A stretch of DNA of 64,000 nt from CADEEN01 sp963706685. GTDB taxonomy: Bacteria > Pseudomonadota > Gammaproteobacteria > Burkholderiales > Burkholderiaceae_C. The position numbers and the translations under genes are program-made. This document shows, one piece after another, positions 37,021 to 46,616 of the stretch. The DNA is taken from the NCBI GenBank assembly GCA_963706685.1, contig CAVPMY010000002.1, forward strand, positions 62,001-126,000. The letters are read 5' to 3'. The notes below the pieces were generated by a model, which was not told the origin of the DNA, did not search any database, and saw only the letters and a list, made by a program, of their open reading frames with translations. Every line of letters begins with the position of its first letter. Positions within the stretch are counted from its first letter, which is position 1.

Positions 37021-37350
37021 ATGGACGACGCCGCATTGCAGGCGCAGCGCACCGCCATTGCCGCCGCGTTGCAGGGCAGACTGGTGACGAATTCGCGGCA
37101 GCGCGCCTACAGCGACGCCGAGATCCGCCGCGTCATCGATGCGCTGCAGGCGCTGGCGCCGGACGACCTCGAGAGCCGATTGCGAGTGGCCGGCTTCACG
37201 CTCCAACCCTTTGTCGGCGACGAAGACCCGGAAATCGAACAGGCCTGCGGCACTTGCATGTACTTCGAATCGCACCGTCGATGGTGCAGTCTGCCGGAGC
37301 TCAAACTCGGTGTTGAACCCGACTGGTCGTGCATCCTCTGGCGCGTCTGA
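37021..37350 (+). CDS. HiPIP-like cysteine protein B, paralogue of A
   Basis: 109 residues, clearly related to the preceding protein. The same cysteine layout appears in CGTCMYFESHRRWCSLPEL and DWSCILWRV, with the same helical N-terminal region (DAEIRRVIDALQALAPDDLESRLRVAGF corresponds to the LLDELAALPPGDLEAKL region of A). Conserved between the two: CxxCMY, HRxWCxLPEL, VExDWxCxLWR. It has no leader peptide. The gene overlaps the likely start of the protease gene. Tandem duplication with divergence suggests two partners in one electron chain or two hydrogenase subunits served. Confidence 0.75.
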   Translation: MDDAALQAQRTAIAAALQGRLVTNSRQRAYSDAEIRRVIDALQALAPDDLESRLRVAGFTLQPFVGDEDPEIEQACGTCMYFESHRRWCSLPELKLGVEPDWSCILWRV

Positions 37351-37831
37351 ACAACGGCCGTCGCCGCCGCTGCGCCTGGCGATCGTCGGCTGCGGCAACA
37401 GCGCGCGCAGCGACGATGGTGTCGGTGTCGACGTCGTGCACCGCCTGATGGATCAGTTCTCGCCCGATGGCGTCGAGTTCATCGACGCAGGCACGGCCGG
37501 CATGGACGTGATGTTCCGCGTGCGCGGTGCGCAGTCGGTTGTCATCGTCGATGCCTGCAGGAGCGGCAGCGAACCGGGCGCCATCTTTCGCCTGCCGGGC
37601 CGCGAAGCGATGACGCCCACCGAGCATCGCTTCACGATGCACGGCCTGCGCTGGGATCACGCGCTGTACGCGGGCTGCAAGATGTTCGGCGAGGGTTTTG
37701 TCGACCACACCGAGGTCATCCTGATCGAGGCCGGGAGCCTGGACTTCGGACTGTCACTCAGCGAGCCGGTGCAGGCGGCCGCCGAACGTGTCGCGCGGAT
37801 GTTGCGCGGGCGCGCGCTCGAACATGCCTGA
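37310..37831 (+). CDS. hupW: Hydrogenase maturation protease, HupW/HyaD type
   Basis: Nickel-dependent endopeptidase that trims the HupL C-terminus. Family motifs: LRLAIVGCGNSARSDDGVG (substrate-nickel Asp/Glu site), EFIDAGTAGMDV, VVIVDACRSGSEPG, HRFTMHGLRWDHAL. The start is not clear: GTG 37310 or TTG 37313 lie inside the preceding gene, and the conserved sequence begins near 37,370. A mature size of about 155-174 residues is normal. The stop overlaps the next gene by 8 bp. Confidence 0.88.
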   Translation: MLNPTGRASSGASEQRPSPPLRLAIVGCGNSARSDDGVGVDVVHRLMDQFSPDGVEFIDAGTAGMDVMFRVRGAQSVVIVDACRSGSEPGAIFRLPGREAMTPTEHRFTMHGLRWDHALYAGCKMFGEGFVDHTEVILIEAGSLDFGLSLSEPVQAAAERVARMLRGRALEHA

Positions 37832-38147
37832 GCTCGCCGCGATCGCGTGCGTCCAGGTGCGCGCAGGGCGGCTGCACATTCCGAGTGAGGTCTACGAGCG
37901 TGTGCTGCCCGGCTGTCCGGCGCTGGCGCTGCTCGAGCGCGATGGGCGCTGGCTGTTGCTGCCGCTGCTCGGTGGTGCGGGCGGGTTGCAAGTGAAGATT
38001 CGAAACGCGCGCGGCGACCGCGTTGTCGAAGCGCAGGAGTTCTTTCGCAAGCAGGGGCTCGATGACGATCATGCGCCGCGCGAGTTCGACCTCGAGCATC
38101 GGGCCGATCTCGGCGGCTTCGAGTTGCTGGCGCGGCGAGTAGAGTGA
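37824..38147 (+). CDS. Small hydrogenase-operon protein of unknown function
   Basis: 107 residues, soluble, mainly beta then helical: VRAGRLHIPSEVYERVLPG, WLLLPLLGGAGGLQVKIRNARGDRVV, then EFFRKQGLDDD. I do not recognise the family. The ATG at 37824 lies inside the end of the protease gene, so it is translated together with it and is very probably part of hydrogenase maturation or function. It is the last gene of the hup unit. The 117 bp to the convergent abrB gene hold nothing else visible. Confidence 0.72.
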   Translation: MPELAAIACVQVRAGRLHIPSEVYERVLPGCPALALLERDGRWLLLPLLGGAGGLQVKIRNARGDRVVEAQEFFRKQGLDDDHAPREFDLEHRADLGGFELLARRVE

Positions 38148-38264
38148 TTCAGGCAGAGGCGCGGGGCGCCGCAGCGTTGTGTCCAGGCCGAGGTCGCGCC
38201 GGGAAATCTGTCTGGTGCCTCCCCGACGCGCCTGCGTGGAAAGTCGTCAGCGTCGGACAGTGCG

Positions 38265-39320
38265 TCAGCTGTGCCGCCGCTCGAGCCAGCGGAACAGTGG
38301 CGCCGTGCACAGCAGCACCGCCAGGTAGCGTGTGACGTGAAACGCGGTGACGACCGGCACGCCGAGCTGCAGCACCTTGGCGGTGATGCACATCTCGGCG
38401 ATGCCACCCGGTGAGGTGCCGAGCAGCACGGTCAGCCAGGGCAGCTCGGTGATCCGCGCCAGGACCCAGGCGAATCCTGCCGAAAGCGCGATCAGCCCGA
38501 GCGTGCCGCACGCCACGGTAACCAGCCAGCGCGGCGCGCCGGTCAGGAAGTCGGGTGTGAAGCGAGCACCGAGCGCGCAGCCGATCAGCAGTTGCCCGGC
38601 GTGGCTCACCGCCGGCGGCAGCGCCGACAACTCGACCTCGCTGCCGGTCAACGCCAGTGCCACCGCCAGTGACCCGAGCACGAAAGGATTCGGCAAGCCG
38701 ATGCGCCGCATCAGCAGCGCGCCGGCCAGCGTCAGCGCACACAGCAGCAACAGGCCGCCGAGTTGCACGTGGGTCGGGCCGGGCGTGGCGACGTCGATGC
38801 CGTGCAGCCCGGACCACTGCAGCCCGAACGGCACCGCGACGACGACGATCAGGACGCGCAGCGAATGGGCCATGGCGATGCGGTCGCTGCGCCCGCCGTG
38901 GCGTTCGCCGAGCACGACCATTTCCGACGCGCCGCCGATGGCGGCCGAGAAGAACGCGGTCGCTCGGTCTTCGGCGCTCGACGCACTCGACGCTGTCGCC
39001 AGCAGCCCGTAGAACAGCAGCCCCGCCAGCAGGGCCCAGACGATGCCAACGGCCAGGGCCGGCGCCAGCGTGACGATGGTCGCGAGCACCGTCGGCGTGA
39101 AATAGAGCCCGAGCGCGGTGCCGATCGCCCACTGGCCGGCGTTGCGCAGCGGCGTCGGGCAGTCGACCGGCGCGCCGAACACACCGGCCAGCGCCACCGC
39201 CAGCAACGGACCGATCATCCACGGCAGCGGCATCCGTACGCGCTCTGCGAGCCATGCCGCCGCCAGCGCCAGCATCAGCGTGCCGGCGATGCGGCCGGCG
39301 TGGCCAGCTTCGAAGCGCAT
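38265..39320 (-). CDS. AbrB-family membrane protein (putative permease)
   Basis: 351 residues with two similar halves of about five helices each, the duplicated architecture of the AbrB/PF05145 family. Motifs: PLPWMIGPLLAVALAGV near the start and LPWLTVLLGTSPGGIAEM in the second half, FHVTRYLAVLL near the end. Members are often found near tripartite tricarboxylate transporters; here it is the last gene of the tct/acl series. ATG 39320, with 5 bp between it and a short thioesterase-like frame. The substrate is unknown. Confidence 0.85.
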   Translation of the reverse strand: MRFEAGHAGRIAGTLMLALAAAWLAERVRMPLPWMIGPLLAVALAGVFGAPVDCPTPLRNAGQWAIGTALGLYFTPTVLATIVTLAPALAVGIVWALLAGLLFYGLLATASSASSAEDRATAFFSAAIGGASEMVVLGERHGGRSDRIAMAHSLRVLIVVVAVPFGLQWSGLHGIDVATPGPTHVQLGGLLLLCALTLAGALLMRRIGLPNPFVLGSLAVALALTGSEVELSALPPAVSHAGQLLIGCALGARFTPDFLTGAPRWLVTVACGTLGLIALSAGFAWVLARITELPWLTVLLGTSPGGIAEMCITAKVLQLGVPVVTAFHVTRYLAVLLCTAPLFRWLERRHS

Positions 39321-39324
39321 CGCT

Positions 39325-39432
39325 TCAGGCAGCCAGCGTCGCGGCGTCTCGCATCGATTGGCGCTGCACCATGCGCGCCGTGTCGGGTGTCATCAGCACC
39401 GTCATCGCCAGCGGGTGGGCGGGCAGATCCAT
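39325..39432 (-). pseudogene. 35-codon remnant resembling the N-terminus of an acyl-CoA thioesterase
   Basis: Reads MDLPAHPLAMTVLMTPDTAR and then 15 further residues before a stop. The first twenty match the start of hotdog-fold acyl-CoA thioesterases (typical LPxHxLTMTVLMTPDMAN), whose following catalytic VHGG region is absent. A good GGAGA lies five bases before the ATG, so the peptide may still be made. It sits between the citrate-lyase-like gene and abrB. I read it as a truncated gene; a functional short peptide is the alternative. Confidence 0.5.
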
Positions 39433-39454
39433 GAGCGTCTCCGGGTGCGTCGGT

Positions 39455-42169
39455 TCAGGCGACGAACGCCACCTGCGACTCCGGCGTGCGCGTGTCCATG
39501 TTGCGGCCGCGGTTCAGGTGGTCGTCGATCTCGGCGGCGGCACCGATCATGCGGCCGTAGAGGAAGACGGTGAAGGCCGCCGTCTCCAGGTCGCGCTCGG
39601 TCAGTTCGCCGGCCGTGTAGTCGGTCCACAGCAGCGCCAGCAGCAGCGCGGCGATCACGGCGTCGATGTTGACGCAGAACACGTACGGCGTCGCGCCCTG
39701 CGTCGTACAGCGCCTGCACCAGCTCGCGGTAGAAGGCATGGAAGACGTTGTACTGCCCGCGCTCGGCCATGAAGTCGGCGATGAAACGCTCGCGCGGGTC
39801 GTGGTTGACCGGCTTGCCCTTGAACACCGGGTGGTGCACGCCAGGCAGCGCGCGCAGCTCCTGGCCCGGCTTCCTTGGCTGCGCCCTTCTCGGCCTTGTA
39901 GGTCTTGGCGAAGGCGGCGGCCATCGCCTTCAGGTCGAGGCCGTGGTTCGGGTCGGTCGGGTCCTTCAGCGCCTTGCCCTTGAACTGCTGCAACAGGAAG
40001 GCCATGCCTTCGAAGCCGTTGCCGCCGTGGCTGTAGCCGGTGTGGGTCAGGAAGCCGACCATCGCCTTGTTGATCTGCACCCGGCCCGGCGTCTGCGGGC
40101 CGTCGGCCGAGACCGCGCCCTTGGCGCCCTGCGCCGAGATCGCGCCCGGGCCGTTGGAGATCAGCAGGCCGATCAGCATCTGCAGCGGCAGCGACTGTTC
40201 GGCACTCGGCTTCTTGCCCGTCATCGCCAGATAGCACAGGTCGGCCATGGTCCACGAGCCGTAGCGCTCGGCCTGCGGAATGCCGGCCAGCATGCCCCAC
40301 TGGTGGCGCTCGGCGGGAATCGTCGCGCCGACCATCACGCCGTACAGGCGCAGGTACCACGGCAGCGTCTCGGCCGTCAGACGGCTGATGCGCTTGCGCA
40401 CCAGCGGGCCCCAGGCGATCGTCGTCGCGATCGCGGCGAGGATCGCGTCGCGCGACAGCCTGCCGTCCAGCCGCAGCAGGAAGTCGAGGAACACCGACTT
40501 CGCGCCACGCGCCTTCACCGCCTTGAGCATCGCCTCGGGGTGGGTGTCCCCGGACTCGTCGTCGCGGGCCATGAACAGCGCGCGCGTCGCCGCGTCGATC
40601 TTGATGCCCGAGTGGTCGAAGTCGACATGGTGGCCTTCCTGCAGCCCCGAGCCGGCGAACAGGTCGATCAGCGCCCGCGTGCAGGCCAGCGCGCGTTCGA
40701 CGCGCTTCGGGCCGACGATCGCCGCGGCCGCGGCCATCACGGTATTCGGCGAATTGCCGGCCTGACGCGCGGCGTCGACCGCGACCAGGATCGGGTCGCC
40801 GACCAGGTTGACCTCGCCGGCGACGGCGATGTCGAGCATCGCGCGGTCGTTCGGGCCGGCGGCCTCGTGCACCAGCGGCAGCGCGAAGTTGGCCTGCAGC
40901 GGCTGCAGCGCCAGTTCGAGCACCGAATGGCCGTGCACCGAGGTGACCTGCGTCGTCGGGTCCATCTGCGACGCGCCGGAGCGGTCCTTCATGTTCTGGC
41001 GCGCGATCACCGCGCCGACCTGCGCGGCCAGCACCGCAATCTGCGTCGCATAGGGCTCGGGCGCCGTCACCGGCTGTCAGCGCCAGTTCGCTCGGCAGAT
41101 CGATGCCCTGGTCGTTGGCCATCCAGGGCTTGAGCGTCAGGCTGCCGCGCGGCGCGAAGTCGGGCTTGGCGCCGCCGGCCGCCATCACCGCCGTCAGCGC
41201 CGCCGGGATGTGGGCGATGTTGGTGACGACGGCGCCCTTCTTCGACACCACCGGGTTCTCCGGCGTCCAGACCGCGTCGACGCCGAACGCCTGCATGAAC
41301 CAGCGCTCCTTGTCCTCGGCGCTGTCGCCGCTGCCGGCCATCGCGCCGGCGTGGCCGACGGCGCGCGTGAGCTTGCTCTTCCAGCGGCCGACGACGCAGG
41401 CCACCACCGGCTTGCCGAAGTCGACATCGCGCTCGTAGTAGCCGCCGGGCTCGCAATACAGCACCGCGGCGCGCGAGCGGCCGTCGTTGCGCAGCGCGTG
41501 CGCGAAGTCGCGCGCGCCGTAGTGGATGTAGACGTCCTTGCCCGACGACACCAGCGTCGTCGTGCCCCAGCCTTCGGTGCCCAGGTACTGCGCGATCGTC
41601 GTCGTGAAGCCGCCCGAGTTGGAGAAGATCGCCACCGTGCCCTGGATCAGGGTCTCGTCGGGGTGGTCGCCGCCGAGCGCGCCGCCGATGCGCACCCGGC
41701 TCCACGAGTCGGCCACGCCCAGGCAGTTGCCGCCGATGATGTCGACGCCGGCGCCCTGCGCCATGGCGCGGATCTCGCGCGCGTCGTGCACCGCGATCTT
41801 CTCGGTGACGATGACGATCTTCTTCAGCCCCGGATTGACGCGGATCAGCTCGGCCACGCCGTCGCGCACGCCCGACGGCGGCAGGTAGACGACGCCGGTG
41901 TTGAACGCGTGGCCGGCGTTCAGCCCTTCGCGCACGTTGTTGAAGACCGGGATGTCGCCGACGCTGGTCTTCAGCTTCTGGCCGCCGCGCCCGGGCGAGG
42001 TGCCGAAGACGACGTTGCCGCCGGAAAAGGCATGGCTGGTGGGCGTGACCTGGCGCGACTCGCCGCCGAGGATGTTGAGCACGCAGACGCGGTCGCCGCG
42101 GCTGGCCAGGTCGGACAGCGTGTTGACGCCGAGGTAGTAGGGGAAGCCGGGCAGGCCTTGGGCATTCAT
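39455..42169 (-). CDS. ATP-citrate-lyase-like large subunit: CoA ligase plus citrate-synthase-like domain, frame-broken
   Basis: About 904 residues. The N-terminal 380 resemble succinyl-CoA ligase alpha/AclA: IIGGNCLGVADSW, FSNSGGFTTTIAQYLG and the phospho-His loop GHAGAMAG. The remainder ends in a citrate-synthase/citryl-CoA-lyase-like domain (VNHDPRERFIADF, ATPYVFCVNIDAV, FLYGRMIGAAAEIDDHL). It is roughly 300 residues longer than the AclA of green sulfur bacteria. Single-base breaks lie near 41,072, 39,860 and 39,700. With the partner below it should cleave citrate, or a related tricarboxylate, with ATP and CoA to acetyl-CoA plus oxaloacetate or equivalents. Confidence 0.8.
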   Translation of the reverse strand: MNAQGLPGFPYYLGVNTLSDLASRGDRVCVLNILGGESRQVTPTSHAFSGGNVVFGTSPGRGGQKLKTSVGDIPVFNNVREGLNAGHAFNTGVVYLPPSGVRDGVAELIRVNPGLKKIVIVTEKIAVHDAREIRAMAQGAGVDIIGGNCLGVADSWSRVRIGGALGGDHPDETLIQGTVAIFSNSGGFTTTIAQYLGTEGWGTTTLVSSGKDVYIHYGARDFAHALRNDGRSRAAVLYCEPGGYYERDVDFGKPVVACVVGRWKSKLTRAVGHAGAMAGSGDSAEDKERWFMQAFGVDAVWTPENPVVSKKGAVVTNIAHIPAALTAVMAAGGAKPDFAPRGSLTLKPWMANDQGIDLPSELALTAGDGARALCDADCGAGRAGRRGDRAPEHEGPLRRVADGPDDAGHLGARPFGARTGAAAAAGQLRAAAGARGRRPERPRDARHRRRRRGQPGRRPDPGRGRRRASGRQFAEYRDGRGRGDRRPEARRTRAGLHAGADRPVRRLGAAGRPPCRLRPLGHQDRRGDARAVHGPRRRVRGHPPRGDAQGGEGAWREVGVPRLPAAAGRQAVARRDPRRDRDDDRLGPAGAQAHQPSDGRDAAVVPAPVRRDGRRDDSRRAPPVGHAGRHSAGRALRLVDHGRPVLSGDDGQEAECRTVAAAADADRPADLQRPGRDLGAGRQGRGLGRRPADAGPGADQQGDGRLPDPHRLQPRRQRLRRHGLPVAAVQGQGAEGPDRPEPRPRPEGDGRRLRQDLQGREGRSQGSRARSCARCLACTTRCSRASRSTTTRASVSSPTSWPSAGSTTSSMPSTASWCRRCTTQGATPYVFCVNIDAVIAALLLALLWTDYTAGELTERDLETAAFTVFLYGRMIGAAAEIDDHLNRGRNMDTRTPESQVAFVA

Positions 42170-42181
42170 GGTGGGTTCTCC

Positions 42182-43464
42182 TCAGGCGTCGGTCGGCAGG
42201 CCGAGCCGGCGCGCGATGACGTCGCGGCCGCCGGCCTTCATCCACTCGTCGACCTTCTTGGCGTAGTTGACGACCTCGCTGATCGCGCTGTCGAAGCCGA
42301 AGAAGCGGTACGGCACGCCGAGCGCGTCGCAGGTGTCGGCCAGCGCGCCGAAGCCGCGGATCAGGTTCGGCCCGCCGCGGCCGACGACGACGTACAGCGG
42401 CGTCGCGCCCTGGGTCGAGAAATGCTCGCGCAGGGCGTCGCCCATCGCGCGCAGGGTTTCGTGGATGTCGGTGTTGTTCGACTTGCCGCCGATGATGAAG
42501 AGCACGTTGCTCTGCTTCAGGAAGTGGCGGTAGCAGATGCGCGCCACCTCCTTCATCTTCTCGTACGGCGGGTTGCCGCCGAAGTCGGAGCTGATGCTGG
42601 CCGCTTCGCCGAGCACTTCGGTGACCAGGCTGTTGGCGCCGCCGCCGAAGGTCGGCGCCAGGATCGTGCCCTTGTCGTTGATGACGAAGACATCGCGACT
42701 GGCCCTGGTGCGTGCGCAGTTCGTTGACCTCCTGCTCGAAGGCGCCGACATCGGCCGCGAACAGGTGCGCCGGCAGCGCCAGCCGCGCGACGCGCGGGTC
42801 GTCGCGGTCGAAGCCGCACTTGAAGTCGCAGGCCACCGGCGTCAGCCGGCCCTTGCCGTCGGGGCGCATGCGGATCGGGTTCAGTTCCAGCGTCGTCATG
42901 CCGTAGTGGTGCAGCAGTTCCCACAGCTTGGGCAGGTGCTGCACCAGCGGCGAGACGATCTCGCGCGGCGCGCCGATGTCGGCCAGCGCGTTGGCGACGA
43001 CGAAGGCCTTCAGCCCGGTCAGCGCGTCGAAGGGCACGGTGGTGATCTCGGTCTTGTCGAGTTCCTCGATGTCGACGCCGCCGCGGTGCGTGATGGTCAT
43101 CGTCGGCGCGCGAAAGCGCGTGTCGTCGGTGATCGAGAAGTAGACCTCGTGCTCGGCCGGCACGCCGCCCTCGAAGGTCACGCCGTTGGCCTTGGCGCGT
43201 GGCGTTGCCGTGGCGGTGCTCGGCGAAGTACAGGCGCTCCTTCTCGGCCAGCGCCGTGCGCAGGTCGGTGGCGCGGCCGATCAGGCCCGACTTGCCCTTC
43301 TTGCCGACGCCGCCCTTGAACAGCGGCTTGATGAAGACCTGGCCGTGGCGCTTGATCAGATCCTGGATCTGGTCTTCGCTGGCATCGGGGCCGAGCACCT
43401 CGGCGGTGGGAAAGTCGACGTGCTTGAGCAGCGGCGCGCCGTGCAGCAGTCCGGTCAGTTGCAT
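42182..43464 (-). CDS. ATP-citrate-lyase-like small subunit (ATP-grasp CoA ligase beta type), frame-broken
   Basis: About 427 residues, partner of the large subunit. ATP-grasp N-terminus (VFIKPLFKGGVGKKGKSGL), middle TLELNPIRM, and the C-terminal CoA-ligase-like region ILAPTFGGGANSLVTEVLGE, NVLFIIGGKSNNTDIHETL and VVVGRGGPNLIRG. This order follows the N-terminal part of ATP-citrate lyase more than SucC. Breaks near 43,200 and 42,715. 12 bp separate it from the large subunit, and tctA ends 15 bp after its upstream side. Confidence 0.82.
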
Positions 43465-43479
43465 GAGGGTTCTCCGGGT

Positions 43480-44982
43480 TCAGGCTGTTGTCGCGGCGGC
43501 GGGCTTACGTGCGGCAAGCATGCGCATCAGCGGCGGCACGACGACCATCGCCGCGGCGCAGACCCACAGGCCGATCGAGATCGGGCTTTCGAACAGGATG
43601 CCGATTTCACCGTTGGTGATCGACATCGCGCGGCGCAGGTTCTGCTCCATCAGGTCGCCGAGCACGAAGCCGAGGATCAGCGGCGCCATCGGCACGCCCT
43701 GCTTGCGCAAGCAGGTAGCCGACCAGGCCGAAGCCCGCCATCAGCATCAGGTCGAAGGTGGTGGCGTGCACCGCATAGACACCGACCGTGCTGACCGCCA
43801 GGATGCCGGGAACCAGCATCCAGTTCGGCACGCTCAGCACCTTGATGAAGGCGCCGACCAGCGGGATGTTGATCGCCAGCAGGATCACGTTGGCGATGAA
43901 CAGCGATGCGATCAGGCCCCAGACCAGGTCCGGTTGCTGCGTGAACAGCGCCGGGCCCGGCGTGATGTTGTAGAGCGTCAAGCGCGCCGACCATCACCGC
44001 GGTGGTGCCCGAACCCGGAACGCCGAGCGTCAGCATCGGCACGAAGGAACCCGCTGCCGATGCATTGTTGGCCGCCTCGGGAGCTGCCACGCCGCGGATG
44101 TCGCCTTCACCGAAGGTGCCGCTGCTCGCCGGCCAGCCGCTTTTCCATCGAATAGGTCATCGCGCTGGCGATCGTCGCGCCGGCACCCGGCAGCACGCCG
44201 ACGACGAAGCCGACCACGCTGGAGCGCAGCGAAGGCCACCAGGTGAGCTTCTGCTCGGCCCAGTTGAACAGCTTGCGGCCGGTCTCCTTGATCATGCCGG
44301 CGCTGCTGTGCTGGTGTTCGAGCATCAGCAGGATCTCGCTGACCGAGAACACGCCGATCACGACGACGATGAACTGGATGCCGTCGGACAGGTGAACGTC
44401 ACCGCCGGTGAAGCGGTAGACGCCCGAGTTCGAATCGAGCCCGACCGTCGACAGCGACAGGCCGATGATCGCCGCCAGTGCCGCCTTCATCGGCGCATCA
44501 CCCATCAGGCCGGCGATACAGGCAAAGGCAAAACACATCAGCGCGAAGTACTCGGCCGGGCCGAAGGCCAGCGCCCAGCGCGCCAGCAGCGGTGCGAACA
44601 TCACGATGCCGATGGTCGCGACGACCGAACCGATGAACGAACTCCAGGCCGAGATCGACAAGGCGACACCGCCCAGGCCCTTGCGCGCCATCGGATAGCC
44701 GTCGAGCGTCGTCATGATCGCGCCGGCGTCGCCGGGCACGTTGAGCAGGATCGACGAGATTCGCCCGCCGTATTCGCAGCCGACATAGACGGCGGCGAGC
44801 AGGATCAGCGCGGTTTCGGGGGGCAGCTTCAGTGCGAAGGCCAGTGGCATCAGGATCGCGACGCCATTGATCGGGCCGAGGCCCGGCAACATGCCGACGA
44901 CGGTGCCCAGGAAGGCGCCGAAAGCGGCAATCATCAGGTTCATCGGCGACAGTGCGACGCCGAAACCATCCACCAGGTGCAT
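43480..44982 (-). CDS. tctA: TctA, large membrane subunit of tripartite tricarboxylate transporter, frame-broken
   Basis: About 500 residues with 11-12 hydrophobic segments. TctA-family motifs: GMLPGLGPINGVAILMPLAF, YVGCEYGGRISSILLNVPGD, GVLPGAGATIASAMTYSMEK, FVPMLTLGVPGSGTTAVMVG and PLILGFVLGDLMEQNLRRA. Breaks near 44,130, 43,981 and 43,708. Works with TctB and the periplasmic TctC to import tricarboxylates using an ion gradient. ATG 44982 is chosen (MHLVDGFGVALSP); an earlier in-phase start at 44995 exists only in another frame. Confidence 0.92.
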
Positions 44983-44994
44983 CGATCGTTTCCA

Positions 44995-45442
44995 TCAGCG
45001 GCCTCCGAAAATGAAGCTGAGAAGGCCGGTCGGCAAGACAACGTCAAGCAGCTTGTCGAACAGCAGAAAAAGTCCCACACCGAGGCCGACGCCGCCGAGC
45101 AGCGCCTGCTTCCAGGTGCCGCCGAAGGCCATGCCCACCGGCACCGACATCAGCGCAGTGGCCAGCGTGAAGCCGAGGATCTGGAACAGGAAGGCGTAGA
45201 CAAAGACCGTCAATACACTGAGTCCGATGAGCTTGCCTGCACCGGGCGGGAAGGGGTTGGCGTGCAGCGACGGCTTGATCACCAGCCAGATGCCGCCGAT
45301 CGCCATCAAGCGCGGCCAGCAGCCGCGGGAAGGCGCGTGGGCCGACCGGTTCATACGAAAACGGTGGGGCGTAGGCCTGGGCGTAGAACGCCATTGCAGC
45401 GGCCACGACGATGCACACCGCACCGAGGATGCGATCACTCAT
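44995..45442 (-). CDS. tctB: TctB, small membrane subunit, frame-broken
   Basis: About 148 residues, four helices: ILGAVCIVVAAAMAFYAQ, WLVIKPS-flanking segment, VLTVFVYAFLFQILGF and ALLGGVGLGVGLFLLF. The motif EPVGPRAFPRLLA is typical of TctB (G-P-x-x-F-P). One break near 45,310. It lies between tctC and tctA in the usual order. Confidence 0.9.
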
Positions 45443-45541
45443 TGGGAATCTCCATTGGAGCCGCGACGGTGCGGCGGTTTCAGGCTCGGACGCCAGGGAT
45501 CGGCCGCGCGACCGGAGGTCGGCGGCCGATGCGTCAAGCCC

Positions 45542-46525
45542 TTATTTCGCGACGGCCAGACCGAAGTCCTGGACCAGCTTGCGGTATTCGCCGACCCGCT
45601 TCTTCGCATAGGCGTCGGCTTCAGCGCCGACCAGGTCGAACGGGAACAGACCACGCTCGGCGCGCAGCTTGTCGTAGGCCGGGGTGTCCATCATCTTCTT
45701 GAACAGATCGCTCCAGACCTTGAAGTCGGCATCGCTGACCTTCGGGCCCATGTAGAAGCCGCGGATGATCGGCCATTCGATGTCGATGCCCTGCTCCTTG
45801 GCGGTCGGGATGTTGGCCAGATCGCCCGGCAGGCGCTTGTCGGCCATCACCGCGAGCACGCGGATCTTGGAGCCGGCCTTCGCCTGCTGCACGGCTTCCG
45901 ACGCGTCACCCGAATAGACCTGGATGTGGCCGCCTTGCAGCGCGGTGCTGGCTTCACCACCGCCCTCGAAAGCGACAAAACGCATCGTCTTCGGATCGAT
46001 GCCGGCGGCCTTGGCGACCAGCGCAGCCTTCATCCAGTCCTGGCTGCCGACCGTGCCACCGGCACCGAAGACGACCTTGGTCGGGTCGGCCTTGACGGCG
46101 GCGACCAGTTCCTTCAGCGTCTTGAACGGCGAATTCTCGGCGACGATGATCGCGCCGAAGTCGGCGCCGACCGCAGCCAGCCAGCGCACGTCGTTTTCGT
46201 TGTAGCGGCCGAACTTGCCCTGGGCGAGGTTCAGCAGCGAGCCACCCGAAAAGGCGACGATGGTGTTGCCTTCGTCAGGGCGCTGCGCGATGACGGAGTT
46301 GTAGGCAACGGCGCCGATGCCGCCAGGCATGTAGGTCACGCGCATCGGGTCGGCGATGTATTTGCCGTCCAGCAGCGCCGACTGCGCGAGCTTGCAGGTC
46401 AGGTCGAAGCCGCCGCCGGGCTTGGCAGGGGCGATGCATTCGGTCTTGTCGAGCGGGCCGGCGACGCCGGCCGTGGCGGCGCAGGCGAGGACCAGGGACA
46501 GAAGGGGTGACTTGAGCTTGATCAT
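45542..46525 (-). CDS. tctC: TctC periplasmic substrate-binding protein
   Basis: 327 residues, intact frame. Signal peptide SPLLSLVLACAATAGVAG, then CIAPAKPGGGFDLTCKLAQ, the PGGGxD carboxylate-binding loop of TctC/Bug proteins. Also MPGGIGAVAYN and VVFGAGGTVGSQDW. CIAPAKPGGGFD is of the citrate-binding TctC kind more than the diverse Bug type. I choose ATG 46525 over 46561 because the signal peptide follows directly. A 91-bp gap to tctE likely contains a regulated promoter. Confidence 0.92.
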   Translation of the reverse strand: MIKLKSPLLSLVLACAATAGVAGPLDKTECIAPAKPGGGFDLTCKLAQSALLDGKYIADPMRVTYMPGGIGAVAYNSVIAQRPDEGNTIVAFSGGSLLNLAQGKFGRYNENDVRWLAAVGADFGAIIVAENSPFKTLKELVAAVKADPTKVVFGAGGTVGSQDWMKAALVAKAAGIDPKTMRFVAFEGGGEASTALQGGHIQVYSGDASEAVQQAKAGSKIRVLAVMADKRLPGDLANIPTAKEQGIDIEWPIIRGFYMGPKVSDADFKVWSDLFKKMMDTPAYDKLRAERGLFPFDLVGAEADAYAKKRVGEYRKLVQDFGLAVAK

Positions 46526-46616
46526 GGTGTCTCCATCGATTGGGGGATGCGATCCCGGCACATTGGTCGTGTCAGGGATGTAGGAACTCTATCGACAGGG
46601 TACTTTCAGACGCCTT

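Noticed and set aside
41210..42727. Plus-strand 505-codon frame over the acl genes
   Set aside because: Low-complexity Ala/Asp/Val/Arg product, opposite well-conserved CoA-ligase sequence.
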